Assembly: GCF_024166365.1 (NCBI RefSeq)
Contig: NC_064825.1
Coordinates: 107,150,480-107,214,479, forward strand
Length of the DNA: 64,000 bases
DNA from: Elephas maximus indicus
Lineage: Eukaryota; Chordata; Mammalia; Proboscidea; Elephantidae
Direction of reading: 5' to 3'
In this document: one piece after another, positions 32,841 through 44,204 of the stretch
Position numbering within the stretch: the stretch's first letter is position 1
Layout: every line of letters begins with the position of its first letter
Position numbers and translations under genes: made by a program
Notes under the pieces: model-generated
Databases searched by the model: none
Seen by the model: only the letters and a program-made list of their open reading frames with translations
Told to the model about the DNA's origin: nothing

Positions 32841-34585
32841 CAATGAAAAGAGGAGTGAAGCAGCTAATATCTGTCTCCAAATTAAAAAAAAAAATAACAG
32901 AAATATAATGGAAAAAACATACATAACATATATATGAAATGTACTAATTTTATTTCATTTGAGAACATTGTTGAAATAGGGAAATATTGATTGGCCTGTA
33001 CTAAAGGTAACTTTTTTAAATCAAGGTCCCTGGGTAGGACAATCTGAAAGTTAACTGAGTTAAATTTATGAATGTAACTAAAAGAAACCTACTCCTTGGT
33101 GAATACAAATAGTTTAGAAAATTAACAGACACCCTAGATGTTTTCTTAAGGTTTCAAGGGCTTCAGACATAGTGAACACAATGTTTGATATCTCCTCGGG
33201 GAGATCCTCAAGGGCTGAGAGAAAGCTATAAATTGTTTTCTCTATGTCATGTTAAGAAGTGCACAGCATGTCAAAACAGATTCATTACAGGTAAAAGGCA
33301 TAATTTTTTATGCAGTGCCATGTTTTACTAATATTTAGAATATTTTGGTGACAGTTTTTAGGACTCCATTTTAATCAATGTCAAAGCCACAGCAAAATAC
33401 TAAGAATTTTTATTCAATTCTGTCTGCTTTCCATCATTATCCCTGATAAGTTTTATATGAGATAAATGTGGACTTCATGTATTCACTTTTATAATTTAAT
33501 GCTATGAATTTTAATGTCTGCATTTGTTTGCTAATAGTTTACTCAGAGACTGCTCTGCTTATAGTGTTCAGGAGTACATATATGCAAGGTAGATAGAAAG
33601 ACAGATGATACGTAGATGGATACACAGATAGACAGATAGACAGACAGGCAGGCAGACAGACAGACAGACAGATAGGTAGGTAGATAGACACACATACATA
33701 GTTAGGAAGAAGTGATCATCACAAAATTTTAAACCAACAGTTCTGTTATCTTAACCTATAGGGCTACTCTTATATTTTTAAAACATCCGTGGTAAATTCA
33801 GTTACATTTTTTTTGAGATTATAATTAAATTGATTTGTGATATCTCATGGCACATAGAAGTTCTAATGTTAAATGGAAGTTGCTTCATGTTCAGATATTA
33901 AATAACTTCCAATAATTCACATATATGTCACCATCAGTGTGTTTTCTTTTTCTCCTATGCTATTGTGTCATACGGTGATTTTTTAACTTTTTTTCCTTGA
34001 TAAAAAGTAGAGGACTTTTTTTTTACAAGGCAGAGTTTATGACATCAATGTTTCACTATTTGTTCAATTTCCTCATATATCCCAGGTTTCTCCATCAGAA
34101 AAACTCCATATATCTGATATGTTACAAAAGTCTTAGAATGTGTGAGTTATAATACAAATGCTCAATTGGTGGAAAAATTATTTTAAGTAGGCTAACAAAA
34201 AAAGACATCTAAAGAATGGCACTTTTAGACACTTCAGTCATAGAACAGATGTTATGGAAATGTGGGGCTGGGGTCACTTACAAAGATGGAACCATAATGA
34301 ACCTAATCATCTTGAAAATGGTGACAAAGAACTTAAGTCACAGTCCAGAAGAACTTACCTATAAATACCCCAAAGATCAAAACAATTAACAACAGCAAAA
34401 AATCATTCCAAGTAATTACTGTCAACACCTAAAAAAAAAAAAGATAGATGATGATGATGATAGACAAATACATGATAGATAGATATACAGACAGACAGAC
34501 ACATAAATGGATGGATCAATAGATAGGCGGATGGGTAGAAGGATGGATAGACAGTCAGATAGATAAGTTATTCTAAACACACACT
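32841..34585. other. B-gene upstream block, no gene
   Basis: Matches 16326-18180. AT-rich, with an AGAC/AGAT microsatellite at 33585-33690 and another at 34440-34565. Confidence 0.5.
33585..33690 (+). repeat. AGAC/AGAT microsatellite
   Basis: Includes a run of consecutive AGAC units (about 33620-33670). Counterpart of 17275-17375. Confidence 0.85.
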
Positions 34586-34589
34586 ATTT

Positions 34590-34770
34590 TAGAGTTATTT
34601 TCAGGTAACAAAGAGACATTGAAGCACTTAATTCTCATGTATCCTTCATTACAATCCTGCAAGAAAGTGTTGGAATATGATTTTTCAGGTGGGGGTAAAC
34701 AGGTTCATATAACTTATGTTATTTGCCCAAAATACCACTTTGTATATCTTACAAATGGAGGTATAAGCAT
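34590..34770 (+). mobile_element. MIR-type ancient SINE, unit II copy
   Basis: Same position and core as 18190-18375. Confidence 0.6.
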
Positions 34771-35254
34771 AGAATAAAACATATAAAGGAATATTTTCAT
34801 CTATAAAGACAAATAATCCCCATTGTGATCAAGTATATATCTGTCTGAAACTCATCTACTATCTTGATTGTTCCCTCTTGAACCACCTATAATCATGAGT
34901 TAGTGTAAGATAAAGTTTTGAAGTAAAGTGTTCAAATGTTTTCACATATTTTTTAGGTATATGAAAAAGAAAAAAGTTTTAAGAAGAGTCTACTAAATAT
35001 CCATGTGTCTAACACCCAATAGTTTAACAGTCGATCTGTTTTTGTTTCATCTATCAACCTATCCATTAATGTATAATGTTTGTGTGTAAAATTTGTGGGA
35101 GTTGGGTATATATTCAAATATCCTAATAAGGGAAAGATTGGATTTATATTATTCATACTGTATTTGGATACTAAAAATCCATCGGATAAGACTATGTTAA
35201 ATCTATTGACAATGCTGATGTCTCTATGCAGAATAGGTTTCCTGATAGACCTAG

Positions 35255-36274
35255 ATGGACAAACACAATCTAACAGCGCTGAATGAATTCATTCTGACAG
35301 GAGTCACAGAACGCCCAGAGCTGCAGGCTCCATTGTTTGGACTGTTCCTCATCATATACATGATTTCAATGGTGGGCAACTTGGGCATAATCATCCTCAC
35401 CAAGATGGACTCTAGTCTACAAACTCCCGTGTACTTTTTCCTCAGACACCTGGCTATCACTGATCTTGGTTATTCAACAGCTGTGGGGCCCAAAATATTG
35501 GTAAATTTTGTTGTGCATGAAAATACAATCTCCTATTATTTTTGTGCTATACAGCTAGCTATCTTTACATTGTTCATGACTAGTGAACTATTTATTCTGT
35601 CAGCAATGTCCTATGACCGCTATGTGGCCATCTGTAACCCTCTGCTCTACACAGTCATCATGTCACAAAGGACATGTTGTGTGCTGGTGGTGATTCCCTA
35701 TCTCTACAGCACATTTGTTTCTCTTCTCCTCACCATAAAGATTTTTAATTTATCCTTTTGTGGCTACAATGTCATCAGGCATTTCTACTGTGACAGTCTC
35801 CCCTTGTTATCTTTGCTCTGCTCAAACACACATGAAATCAAATTGATTATTCTCATCTTAGCAGCTTTTGATTTAATTTCATCCTTCCCGATAGTTCTTG
35901 TTTCTTACCTGCTCATTCTTGCAGCCATTCTCAAGGTGAAGAGAGCTGAGGGCAGGCACAAGGCCCTCTCCACCTGTGGATCCCACTTGACTGTGGTGGT
36001 AGTGTTCTATGGGACTTTAATCTTTACATACATGCAGCCCAAGTCCAGTTCCTCCTTTGACACTGATAAAATGGCTTCCATATTTTACACACTGATTATC
36101 CCCGTGTTGAATCCCTTGATCTATAGTTTGAGGAATAAAGATGTAAAATATGCCTTACATAGGACTTTGGGACAATTATGTAATATATTTACTCAAAGTT
36201 CACTATACCATATGATTCATATAAATTACATTATGGGCTTTAAACTGTTTTCTGTGTGCCTCCAGAGGGGATAG
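35255..36274 (+). CDS. OR8K3-like: Olfactory receptor B2, OR8K-like, with extended C-terminus
   Basis: 339 residues, against about 306-315 for its neighbours and for typical odorant receptors. Hallmarks are intact: NLT at 5-7, GNLG at 41-44, C97, SYDRYVAIC at 119-127, C169, C179 and C189, and NPLIYSLRN at 286-294. Small deviations are PVYFFL (M59V) and KALSTC (F238L). The tail after about residue 312 is read from sequence that is 3' flank in the paralogues (TQSSLYHM onward). Relative to A3, the stop after the IF/YFL region is gone; relative to B1, the TGA is a CAA here. The added tail has no recognised motif. One of the two best candidates for a working receptor in the window. The AG acceptor-like site and shared upstream reading frame precede the ATG as in the other genes. 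Confidence 0.93.
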   Translation: MDKHNLTALNEFILTGVTERPELQAPLFGLFLIIYMISMVGNLGIIILTKMDSSLQTPVYFFLRHLAITDLGYSTAVGPKILVNFVVHENTISYYFCAIQLAIFTLFMTSELFILSAMSYDRYVAICNPLLYTVIMSQRTCCVLVVIPYLYSTFVSLLLTIKIFNLSFCGYNVIRHFYCDSLPLLSLLCSNTHEIKLIILILAAFDLISSFPIVLVSYLLILAAILKVKRAEGRHKALSTCGSHLTVVVVFYGTLIFTYMQPKSSSSFDTDKMASIFYTLIIPVLNPLIYSLRNKDVKYALHRTLGQLCNIFTQSSLYHMIHINYIMGFKLFSVCLQRG

Positions 36275-36435
36275 CAAGCACAAAAGTACAGATAAGTTCA
36301 ACATATATTTCCATGTTGCCTTCTACCACTACCTCTACTAACAGCTGTAAATAGATTAAGAAATAAAACTATAAAAAATGTTGTCTTCCTTGAACAGGAG
36401 AGATGCATTATAAGCATAATAATTAAGAACTTGTA
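36275..36435. other. B2 3' flank
   Basis: Conserved with the flank after B1 (19870-20040). An AATAAA occurs near 36361. Confidence 0.4.
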
Positions 36436-36623
36436 TAGGATATTAGAAGGCATTAGGTGGTGATTTAAAAAAACAAACAAACAAGGGTAAATATATACGC
36501 TCAGTGGGACGGGGAAACAGTAGTTTTTATAGGATATTAGAAGGCATTAGGTGGTGATTTAAAAAAACAAACAAACAAGGGTAAATATATATGCTCAGTG
36601 GGACGGGGAAACGGTAGTAGATA
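36436..36623 (+). repeat. 94-bp tandem duplication, two copies
   Basis: Copies at 36436-36529 and 36530-36623 differ at only a few positions (for example TATACGC against TATATGC, and the last bases). Unit I has a single copy at about 20070-20160, so the duplication is unit II-specific and recent. Confidence 0.9.
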
Positions 36624-36674
36624 GGAAGAATTCCAAGTACCTGTTGTTTTCCTCATTTAGTAGAAAAAAAAATT

Positions 36675-36892
36675 GTAGAAAGTGTATGCGTGCGTATGTG
36701 TATGTGTGTGTATGGCATGTATACATGTATGTGTGTGCATGTGTTTATGTGTGTGCATATGTGTGTGCATGTATGTATGTGCATGCTTGTTTTTATGTGC
36801 GTGTGAGTGTATTCCTGTGTTTGTATGTGTGTGTACATGTGCATGTATGTGTGTGTGCATGTGCGTGTGTGTTCGTGTCTGCATATCTTCTG
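36675..36892 (+). repeat. TG-rich microsatellite
   Basis: Long imperfect TG/TGTATG/TGCA tract. It gives cysteine/valine-rich open frames on the plus strand and histidine/threonine-rich ones on the minus strand; none is a gene. Confidence 0.9.
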
Positions 36893-37637
36893 TTTTGTGC
36901 TCATTCTCTGCCTAGGGGTGGCTAATTATAATCGGAAGAAGACTCAGTACAGTGGGACGATCTGAAGTACTCAGTCATCTGAATTTGCTCAAATGTTCAC
37001 TTTCTAAACCTTGAAATTCATCTCTTTCATCATCAGTGCCTTTACTTTCATATATGAGCCCTTAGAGTCTGTTTACTTTGTTATTATTTTTATTATTATT
37101 ATAACAGTAATATAAACAGTAACAAAATATAGTTATATTTGAAAAGACCAGATCAGTATCTGGTTTTTTTCTAAATCAGCCCATTTTGTCTGTATCATTA
37201 GATATACCAGTTAAGATAAATTTATTGAAGTCAGCCACAGAAGTTTCCAGTTTTTTTTTCATTTTTTCTCTCCCAGACCGATACTACTTCCTAATTGCAT
37301 GCTTTTGTCCCATAGATTTTTATCCTCATCTCTTTAGAAAACAATAGTTACTCTTACTTAGAAGACATTACCTGTTTAAGGTATCCTTGATAAGAAGTCA
37401 ATGGTATGATGACTTAGGTCATTTGCCTTGTGTTTTTTTTTAGCCAGTTCTCTCAAATTTGGGTAATATGAGTGTGCACTATATTTTGAGTGATTTATGG
37501 TTTGATTTCATCGTTTTGATTATTCTGCTTGGAAGAAGCAAAAGAAGATAATCCCATGGTTTGAACTATGCTGTGTTTCCAGTGAGTAAGGTGTGATTTG
37601 TAGTATTTTATATATTTGCCATTGTTTCTGCACATGT
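36893..37637. other. B-gene downstream block, no gene
   Basis: Matches 20270-20985 of unit I. No gene seen. Confidence 0.45.
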
Positions 37638-38883
37638 TATTGTTGTTAGGTGCTGTCGAGTTGGTTTTGACTCATAGCGACCCTATGTACAACAGAAGGA
37701 AACACTGCCAGGTACTGTGGCATCCTCACAATAGTTGTTATGCTTGAGCCCATTGTTGCAGCCACTGTTGTCAATTCATCTCCTTGAGGGTCTTCCTCTT
37801 TCTTGCTGACCCTCTACTTTACCAAGCATGACATCTTTCTTCCCGAACTGACCTGTCCCGATAACAGGTCCAAAGTATATGAGATGTAATCTCGCCCTTC
37901 TTGCTTCTAAGGAGCATTGTGGTTGTATTCTTCAGAGATATATTTGTTCTTTTGGCAGTCCATGGTATATTCAATACTCTTCGACAACACCACAATTCAA
38001 AGCCATCAATTCTTTGGTCTTATTCATCATCCAGCTTTAACATGCATATGAGGCAACTGAAAACACCAAGCCTTGGGTCAGGGCACCTTAGTCTTCAGGG
38101 TAACATCTTCACTTTTCAACACTTTAATGAGATATTTTGCAGCAAATTTTCCCAATGCAACTTGTCTTTTGATTTCTTGACTGCTGCTCCCATGGGTGTT
38201 GAATGTGGATCCAAGTAAAATGAAATCTTTGACAATTTCAGTCTTTTCTCCATTTATCATGATGTTGTCTATTGTTCCAGTTGTGAGGATTTTTATTTTC
38301 TTTAAGTTGAGGTGTAATCTATAATGAGGTTATGGCCTTTGATTTTCATCAGTAAGTGCTTCAAGTCCTCTTCACTCTCAGCAAGCAAGGTTGTGGGTCA
38401 TCTGCATAACACAGGTTGTTAATAAGTCTTCTTCTGAACCTGATTTTGCGTTCTTCATAAAGTCCAGGTTCTGGGATAATTTCTTAGCATACAGATTATA
38501 TAGGTATGGTGAAAGATACAGCCCTGATGCACACCTTACCTGACTTTAAACCACACATTATCCCCTTGTTCTGTTCGAATGATTGCCTTTTGATCTAGAT
38601 ACAGGTTCCTCATAAGCACAATAAAGTGTTCTGGAATTCCCATTATTCTCAATGTTGTCAATAATTTGTTACAATTCACATGCCTTTGTATAATCAATAA
38701 AAAACAAGTAAACATATTTCTGGTATTCTTTGCTTTTAGCCAGGATCCATCTGACAGCAGCTATGTGTTTTTTTCTGGACATACTTGTATAATCAATAAA
38801 AAACAAGTAAACATATTTCTGGTATTCTTTGCTTTTAGCCAGGATCCATCTGACAGCAGCTATGTGTTTTTTTCTGGACATAG
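37638..38883 (-). mobile_element. RTE LINE, antisense, 5'-truncated, with target duplication and 99-bp repeat
   Basis: 3' end at the left ('ttattgttgttaggtgctgt', the complement of the terminal repeat seen at 52704), 5' end at about 38865. The target duplication is TTTCTGCACAT (about 37626-37636) on the left and TTTCTGGACAT on the right. Unit I keeps the empty site near 20978. The antisense frame corresponds to the C-terminal RT region of RTE and is broken. A perfect or near-perfect 99-bp duplication (38686-38784 and 38785-38883) covers the element's 5' end together with flanking host bases. Confidence 0.75.
38686..38883 (+). repeat. 99-bp tandem duplication across the RTE/host junction
   Basis: Two copies, 33 codons each in the open frame, starting 'ttgtataatcaataa' and ending 'tttctggacata'. 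The repeated unit contains both RTE sequence and target-site sequence, so it arose at or after insertion. Confidence 0.9.
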
Positions 38884-39599
38884 TTGCCCCATATTCCCTG
38901 CTAATTTTCCATACATATTTTCTTATTTTTATTCCCTTAATATTAACAAAACATTTGTAGTAAAAAAGCAAAATTAAAATTTAAATACACTAAGGTTGTC
39001 TAAAAAAAAAAAAAGATGCAATCTAGGTTTTAATTTAGCACCATACAAGGAGGGGTATGATATAGTCCAGGTATATAGAGACTAGAAAATGCATGAGAAA
39101 AAAAAAGTCACTAATAAAGAGAGTATTGAAATGTAAATCTCATTTAAAGTGCTCTGCATGCTCAGTCAGGTCCAAGTGAACTGACTGGAAATTCTGTTAA
39201 GTGTTTAGGGAAAAAAGAAGTAGCCTATTCTATACAAAATCTTCCACCAAAACTGAAGAAAAGGTATATTTGCATTTTCTGTATGAGGATACCTTTAACT
39301 GTCATATCAAACTCAGAACAAAACATTAAAAGAAGAGAAAATAACAGAATACATACGTGTAAAATCCAAAGAAAAATTTATGAAATTGAATCTGATGATG
39401 TGAAGACAATTACACACCAAATTAGGTGTGTTTCAGGAATGCACGTAGTTCTACGTTAAAAAAATCAATTACTGACATTAAACATTATAAGAAATTATAA
39501 ATGAAAGATAATACCTTATGAATAGACACAGAGGAACATTTAAAAGTTCCAATAATTGTGATAGAACTTAGAGTAAACTGGTATTAAAATGGAACATTA
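38884..39599. other. Inter-unit block, no gene
   Basis: Matches 20990-21720. AT-rich, no gene seen. Confidence 0.4.
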
Positions 39600-41060
39600 T
39601 CAAACTAATAGAGGGCACCCATGAACAACCTACAGCTACCATCACACATGGTATGAAAGATTGAATACATTCTAAAGACCATGAACAAAACAAGGAAATC
39701 CACTCTTACCACATATGTTTGATATTTTAGTGGATATTCTAGGCAACACAATAAGGCAATAAAAAATTAAATAAATAAGTAGAAAGCATCCAGATTGGAA
39801 AGGAAGAAGAGAAACTTTTCTTAATGATAGGAGACATGATTTTTTTATGTAAAAAATCTAATAGTGCCTACATTACATTTATAGAGCTAAAAAGGTAATT
39901 TAATGTATTTTTATGAATATACTTTCAGCTTATTAAAACCAAAAAAAAAAAAAAAACCTGTTTGGATTTTAAGTGGGCCTTCGTTGACCCTATAGATTTA
40001 TTTGGGGATTTCATAGACCTAACACCAAAAGCAAAATCCACAAAAAAAGTTTAGCCACATCAAACATTAAAACTTCTGCTCTTCAAAAAGACTGTTGTGT
40101 AAAAACAAGTTATATTCTGGGAGATAATATTTTCAAAGAACATATCTCATAATGGTTTGTTCCCATGATATATGCAGAGGTCTCAAAAATCAAAAAACAG
40201 AAAAGAAATAAGAAGAAAGAAAGAAGGAAAGAAAAGAAAAGAAAAGAAACAGTCCACAAACATGGCCATAAAAACAAACTAAAATTTACCCACAGAACAT
40301 ATACAGTTTGCAAATAAGCACATAAAAACGTTGAATTCAATGATCACTGATAAATTTCAAGTGAAAACATTAGGGAGACAACTCTACACATCTATTAGAA
40401 TATCAGATAGTTGGTAAGTATGTGAAGGAACCAGAACTCTCATATGCTGCTAGTGGAAAATTAAAACTCTGTAAATACTTTAAAAATATTTTTTTTTAAC
40501 ATCAGGGTCTTAAAAAGCTGAACTTGGTTTCACCATATTATTTAGCCATTTTTCTCATATATACTCAAGAGAAATAACAGCATTTTTTCTTATAAAGATA
40601 TGTATATAAATATCCATAACAACTTTATTTGTAATACTCAAAAACTAGAACCAACCCAAATGTTCATATAGTTGAGAATGAACAATAAACTGTAGTATAT
40701 CCAAAGACTGAATATCATTCAATTACAAAAACTACGGAATTACTGGTGCATGCAAATATATGGAAGAAGAGTAAAAAAATGGACTTTGTCAAAATTAAAA
40801 CAACCCACACTTAGACATTTATCCCAGAGAGATAAAAATTTATGTTCATACAAAAACTCTTCCACAAATGTTCACAGAAATACTATTTATAATAGCTAAA
40901 AATTGGTAACAACCCAAAATGTCCTTCTATGGGTGAATGAGTAATCGAACTGTAGTAAATCCATACATGAAACAATACTTAGCAGTGAAAAGGAACAAAT
41001 TATTGATGCACACAACAGATTGCATGGACCTCAGTAGAATCAATGTGAAGTGAAAAAATC
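39600..41060 (+). mobile_element. Old L1 fragment, unit III copy
   Basis: Third copy of the block at 1-2895 and 21720-23335, without nested insertions. Useful as the empty-site reference. Confidence 0.75.
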
Positions 41061-41064
41061 TATC

Positions 41065-41580
41065 TCAAGAAGTTGTTGTTGTCGTTATCTGACACTGAGT
41101 TGACTGCAACTCACAGCGACCTTATGGAAAACAGAACAAAATGTTAACCTGGCCCTGTGCTATCCTCACAATCATTGGCATGTTTAAGTCCATTATTGCA
41201 GCCACTGTGTCAATCCATCTCATAAAGGGCTTCCTCATTCTCATTGGCCTTCTGCCTCACTAAATATGATGTTCTCCTCTGGCAACTGGTCTTTCCCGAA
41301 GACACGTCCAAAGCAAGAAAGTCGGAAAATGTTCTGTTGGAGGCAAAAAAATAAAAAGAATCTACCATTAAATAAATTTGGTTTCTGAGGTGCTTTTGAG
41401 TACATTGTGACTTGTAGTGACCTATAGAACAGAGTAGAAATGCCTCATAGGGTTGCCTAGGCTGTAATCTTGATGGATGCAGATGGCCAGATCTTTTCTC
41501 CCTGGAATGGCTTGGGAGTAAAAACTGACAACCTTTTGGTTAGCAGTGAGTTTTGAACACTGCACAACCGTGCCTCCTTT
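41065..41580 (-). mobile_element. RTE 3' tail and AfroSINE-like piece, unit III copy
   Basis: Same composite as in units I and II. The 'cagccactgtgtcaatccat' landmark lies near 41200. Confidence 0.6.
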
Positions 41581-41617
41581 CCATTAAAGAATAGGCAAGT
41601 GAATACATATGCATACA

Positions 41618-41782
41618 TACCCATTAAACCACTGCCGTCGAAGGGATTCGGACTCACAGTGATCATGTAAGACAGAGTAGAAATGTCCCATAAGGTTTCC
41701 AAGGAGCACCTAGTGGATTTGAACTGCCGACCTTTTGGTTAACAGCCGTAGCTCTTAACCACTACGCCACCAGAGTTTCCTC
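41618..41782 (-). mobile_element. AfroSINE, antisense, unit III copy
   Basis: From 'cccattaaaccactgccgtc' to 'ccaccagagtttcc'. Counterpart of 23887-24026. Confidence 0.8.
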
Positions 41783-41834
41783 ATGAGCATTACCTGGTAA
41801 TAATATCTCATATGTACTGAATGCTGTATCATAG

Positions 41835-41902
41835 TCATTTTATATACATATATATATATACACGCACACGCACACACACACACACATCACATACACACAC
41901 AC
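41835..41902. repeat. TA/CA microsatellite
   Basis: (TA)n followed by (CA)n. Counterparts at 3385-3460 and 23830-23885. Confidence 0.85.
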
Positions 41903-42054
41903 TGCTATATAGGACAAATAAGCAAAAAAAAATTTAAAAGAAAAGTAAGAAATGGATACATTACAAATATTTACAATGACAAATGCAACAAAAGGATTTC
42001 AAGTACAATAAATATAAATTCATGGTAAGATATACACAAAATATCACACTACAA

Positions 42055-43139
42055 GGGTATATTGTTATGGTAGAGCATATGTCAAGCACAGCGGAATACA
42101 TATGAAGGTGAGAAAGATGTTTTGGAATGAGGATTGAACAGAATGGAAAAACATACAAATACTGAAATATAATAAAGGAAAATAAAACACATAAGTGAAA
42201 AACCTCAACATACGGATGATGACAATTGATCATGAAATGAGAAGCAAGGGTAACATTTCTGTTCCTTATGTCAAAACCAAAGCAAAGCAAAACAAAACAA
42301 TCAAAAAATATCCTGAACAATAGCAATAACAGTGACAATAACAACAGCAAATGAGAAAGTGATACCTCACATATGCACAAAGCATTACTTATATTCTATG
42401 TAAGTCTTTTTTAAAAAAATGGAACAAAAAAGTGTTTAAGCACTTCTTCCTTTCATCATCCTTTTGAAGAGACCACTGCAGAAATGAGGAATATTGACAG
42501 TTCTGTTTTATAGATACAATATTTTAATCCAGATCCCTGTGTGGTAAAAACAGAAAATTAACACAGAGTAAAATGTAAGACTGTGTGAAATAGATAGAGA
42601 CATGCGTAAACACTGTATGAAGAAAAACTTGCTCGCTGGTGAATTCCAACTGTCCTGGATAATTAACAGACAACCTTCAGATATTTTAAGGTTTCAAAAG
42701 CTTCAGGGACAATCAACAAATTGCTTGGCATCTCTGCAGGGAAAATCTCCAAGAGTGAGAAAAAAAACCTTTAAATTTGTCTCACCACGCCATGTTAAGA
42801 AGCACTTGGGAGAGTCAAGACAGAGGCTTCATTGCAGGTAAAAAGCTGGACTATTTCTTCATTTTACCAATATCCAGAATGTTTCAGTGACGTTTGCAGG
42901 GAGCCACCTTCATTCATTTGCAAAGTCATTGTGAAACATTAGGATTTCTGATTCAGTTCCCAGTGCACTTTACTTCTAATAGTGTTTGAGACCAGGATCT
43001 CTCTTCTTTCTTCATATTATTTTTGTTTTCAAATATTCTTCCTTTTAGTCAGAGGCTAAATGCTCATAAGCATCTTTGAAACATCACTCTATGGCAAAAT
43101 AATAATTTTACTTTATATAAATAATTATATGAATAAAAA
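42055..43139. other. Paralogous A-unit upstream block, no gene
   Basis: Matches 4102-5204 and 24190-25274. No gene seen. Confidence 0.45.
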
Positions 43140-43868
43140 CCAAAATAAAACCAGTTGTTGTGGAGTCAATTCTGACTCATACCCACCCGATGTATGTCAG
43201 AGAACTGCTCAGCAGGGTTTTTGAATTATCGGTGCACACAACAGCCTGGATGGACCCCAACAGAATCATGTGACGTGAAAAAGTCCATCTCAATATGTCG
43301 TTGTGGTAGTCAGCTGTCGTTGAGTTTTCTCCAACTCATGGTAACCTTATGTAAAACAGAATAAAAAATTGCTTGGCCCTGTGACAGCCTCACAATCATT
43401 GGTATGTTTGAGTCCTTTGTTGCAGCCACTGTGTCAATCCATCACATTGAGGGTCTTCCTCCTTTTCCCTTACCTTTAACTTTACCAAGCATGATGTCCT
43501 TCTCCAGGGACTGGTCCGTCCTGATAACAGATCCAAAGTATGTAAGTTGAAGTCTCACCGTCCTTGCTTCTAAGAAGCATTCTGGTTGTATTTCTTCCAA
43601 GACAGGTTTATTCACTCTTCTGGCAGTTCACGGTATATTCAATATTCTGTACGAAAACCATAAATCAAGGGCATCAATTCTTTGGTCTTTACTCATTGTC
43701 CAGCTTTCACATGCATATGAGGCAATTGAAAATATCATGGTTTGCCAGGTGTGCTTTCGTCCTCAAAATGTCATCTTTGCTTTTTAACAAATTTAAATCT
43801 ATCTTTTGTAGCAGATTTGCCCAGTGCAGTAAGTCATTTGATTTCTTGACTGTTGTTTTCTATTCAGT
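43140..43868 (-). mobile_element. AfroSINE-variant remnant joined to an extra L1-end/RTE block
   Basis: Positions 43140-43225 are the start of the AfroSINE variant at 5205. At 43226 it switches to another copy of the old-L1 end followed by antisense RTE 3' region (43310-43868), a combination otherwise found at 2830 onward, 23290 onward and 40985 onward. Some positions look closer to the unit I copy than to unit III's own copy 2.2 kb upstream. It replaces the region that is 5290-7670 in unit I. Confidence 0.6.
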
Positions 43869-44204
43869 AGATGTCAAGTGTGTTTTTTCAGTCTATACCA
43901 TCTGAGGCAAAAGGGCTTTCATAGGACTATGCTTTGAAGTAAGCAATATTGAAAGTTTATACACATTTTGGGAATTTGAGCTTTAATTTTTTTATAAAAT
44001 TTACACATATATTATAATTTTGTGAATGTCATTACGTAATTCTCAAATGACAAACAGAAAGTTTAGTAACCATTCATACACATAACACCTAAACTTTTTA
44101 GCTTTTATCATTTTTGCTTCACGTATCTGTACACATCCCACTAAACCCACTGCCACTACGCCACCAGGGTTTCCATGTATACACATATTTATATGTATAT
44201 TTGT
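43869..44204. other. A-gene upstream block, no gene
   Basis: Matches unit I 7665-7920 and about 8090-8120 ('atcaagtgtgttt', 'tgggaatttg'). Includes a short AfroSINE head remnant at about 44142-44176. Confidence 0.45.

Larger units (their letters stand above)
21110..38990 (+). repeat. Tandem unit II of the A-B olfactory receptor duplication (complete, about 18 kb)
   Basis: The only unit seen whole. It holds receptor A at 26321 and receptor B at 35255 with the same order of flanking blocks as unit I. Unit II-specific changes are a deletion of about 2.4 kb upstream of the A gene, an AfroSINE at 22315-22486, a rearranged L1 at 29895-31370, a 94-bp tandem duplication at 36436, and an RTE insertion with target duplication at 37638-38880. 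The boundary with unit I is placed just before the old L1 fragment, but any cyclic permutation of a tandem repeat would serve. Confidence 0.8.

Noticed and set aside
33585..33690. Regular short repeats resembling an array with spacers
   Set aside because: Tetranucleotide microsatellite, with no spacer-repeat structure and in a mammalian genome; not CRISPR.
36644..36925. Cysteine/valine-rich 77-93 codon frames
   Set aside because: TG-repeat translation; the minus-strand frames are His/Thr repeats from the same tract.
38666..38977. 103-codon frame with an internal 33-residue repeat, looking like a repeat protein
   Set aside because: It is antisense RTE carrying the 99-bp tandem duplication.
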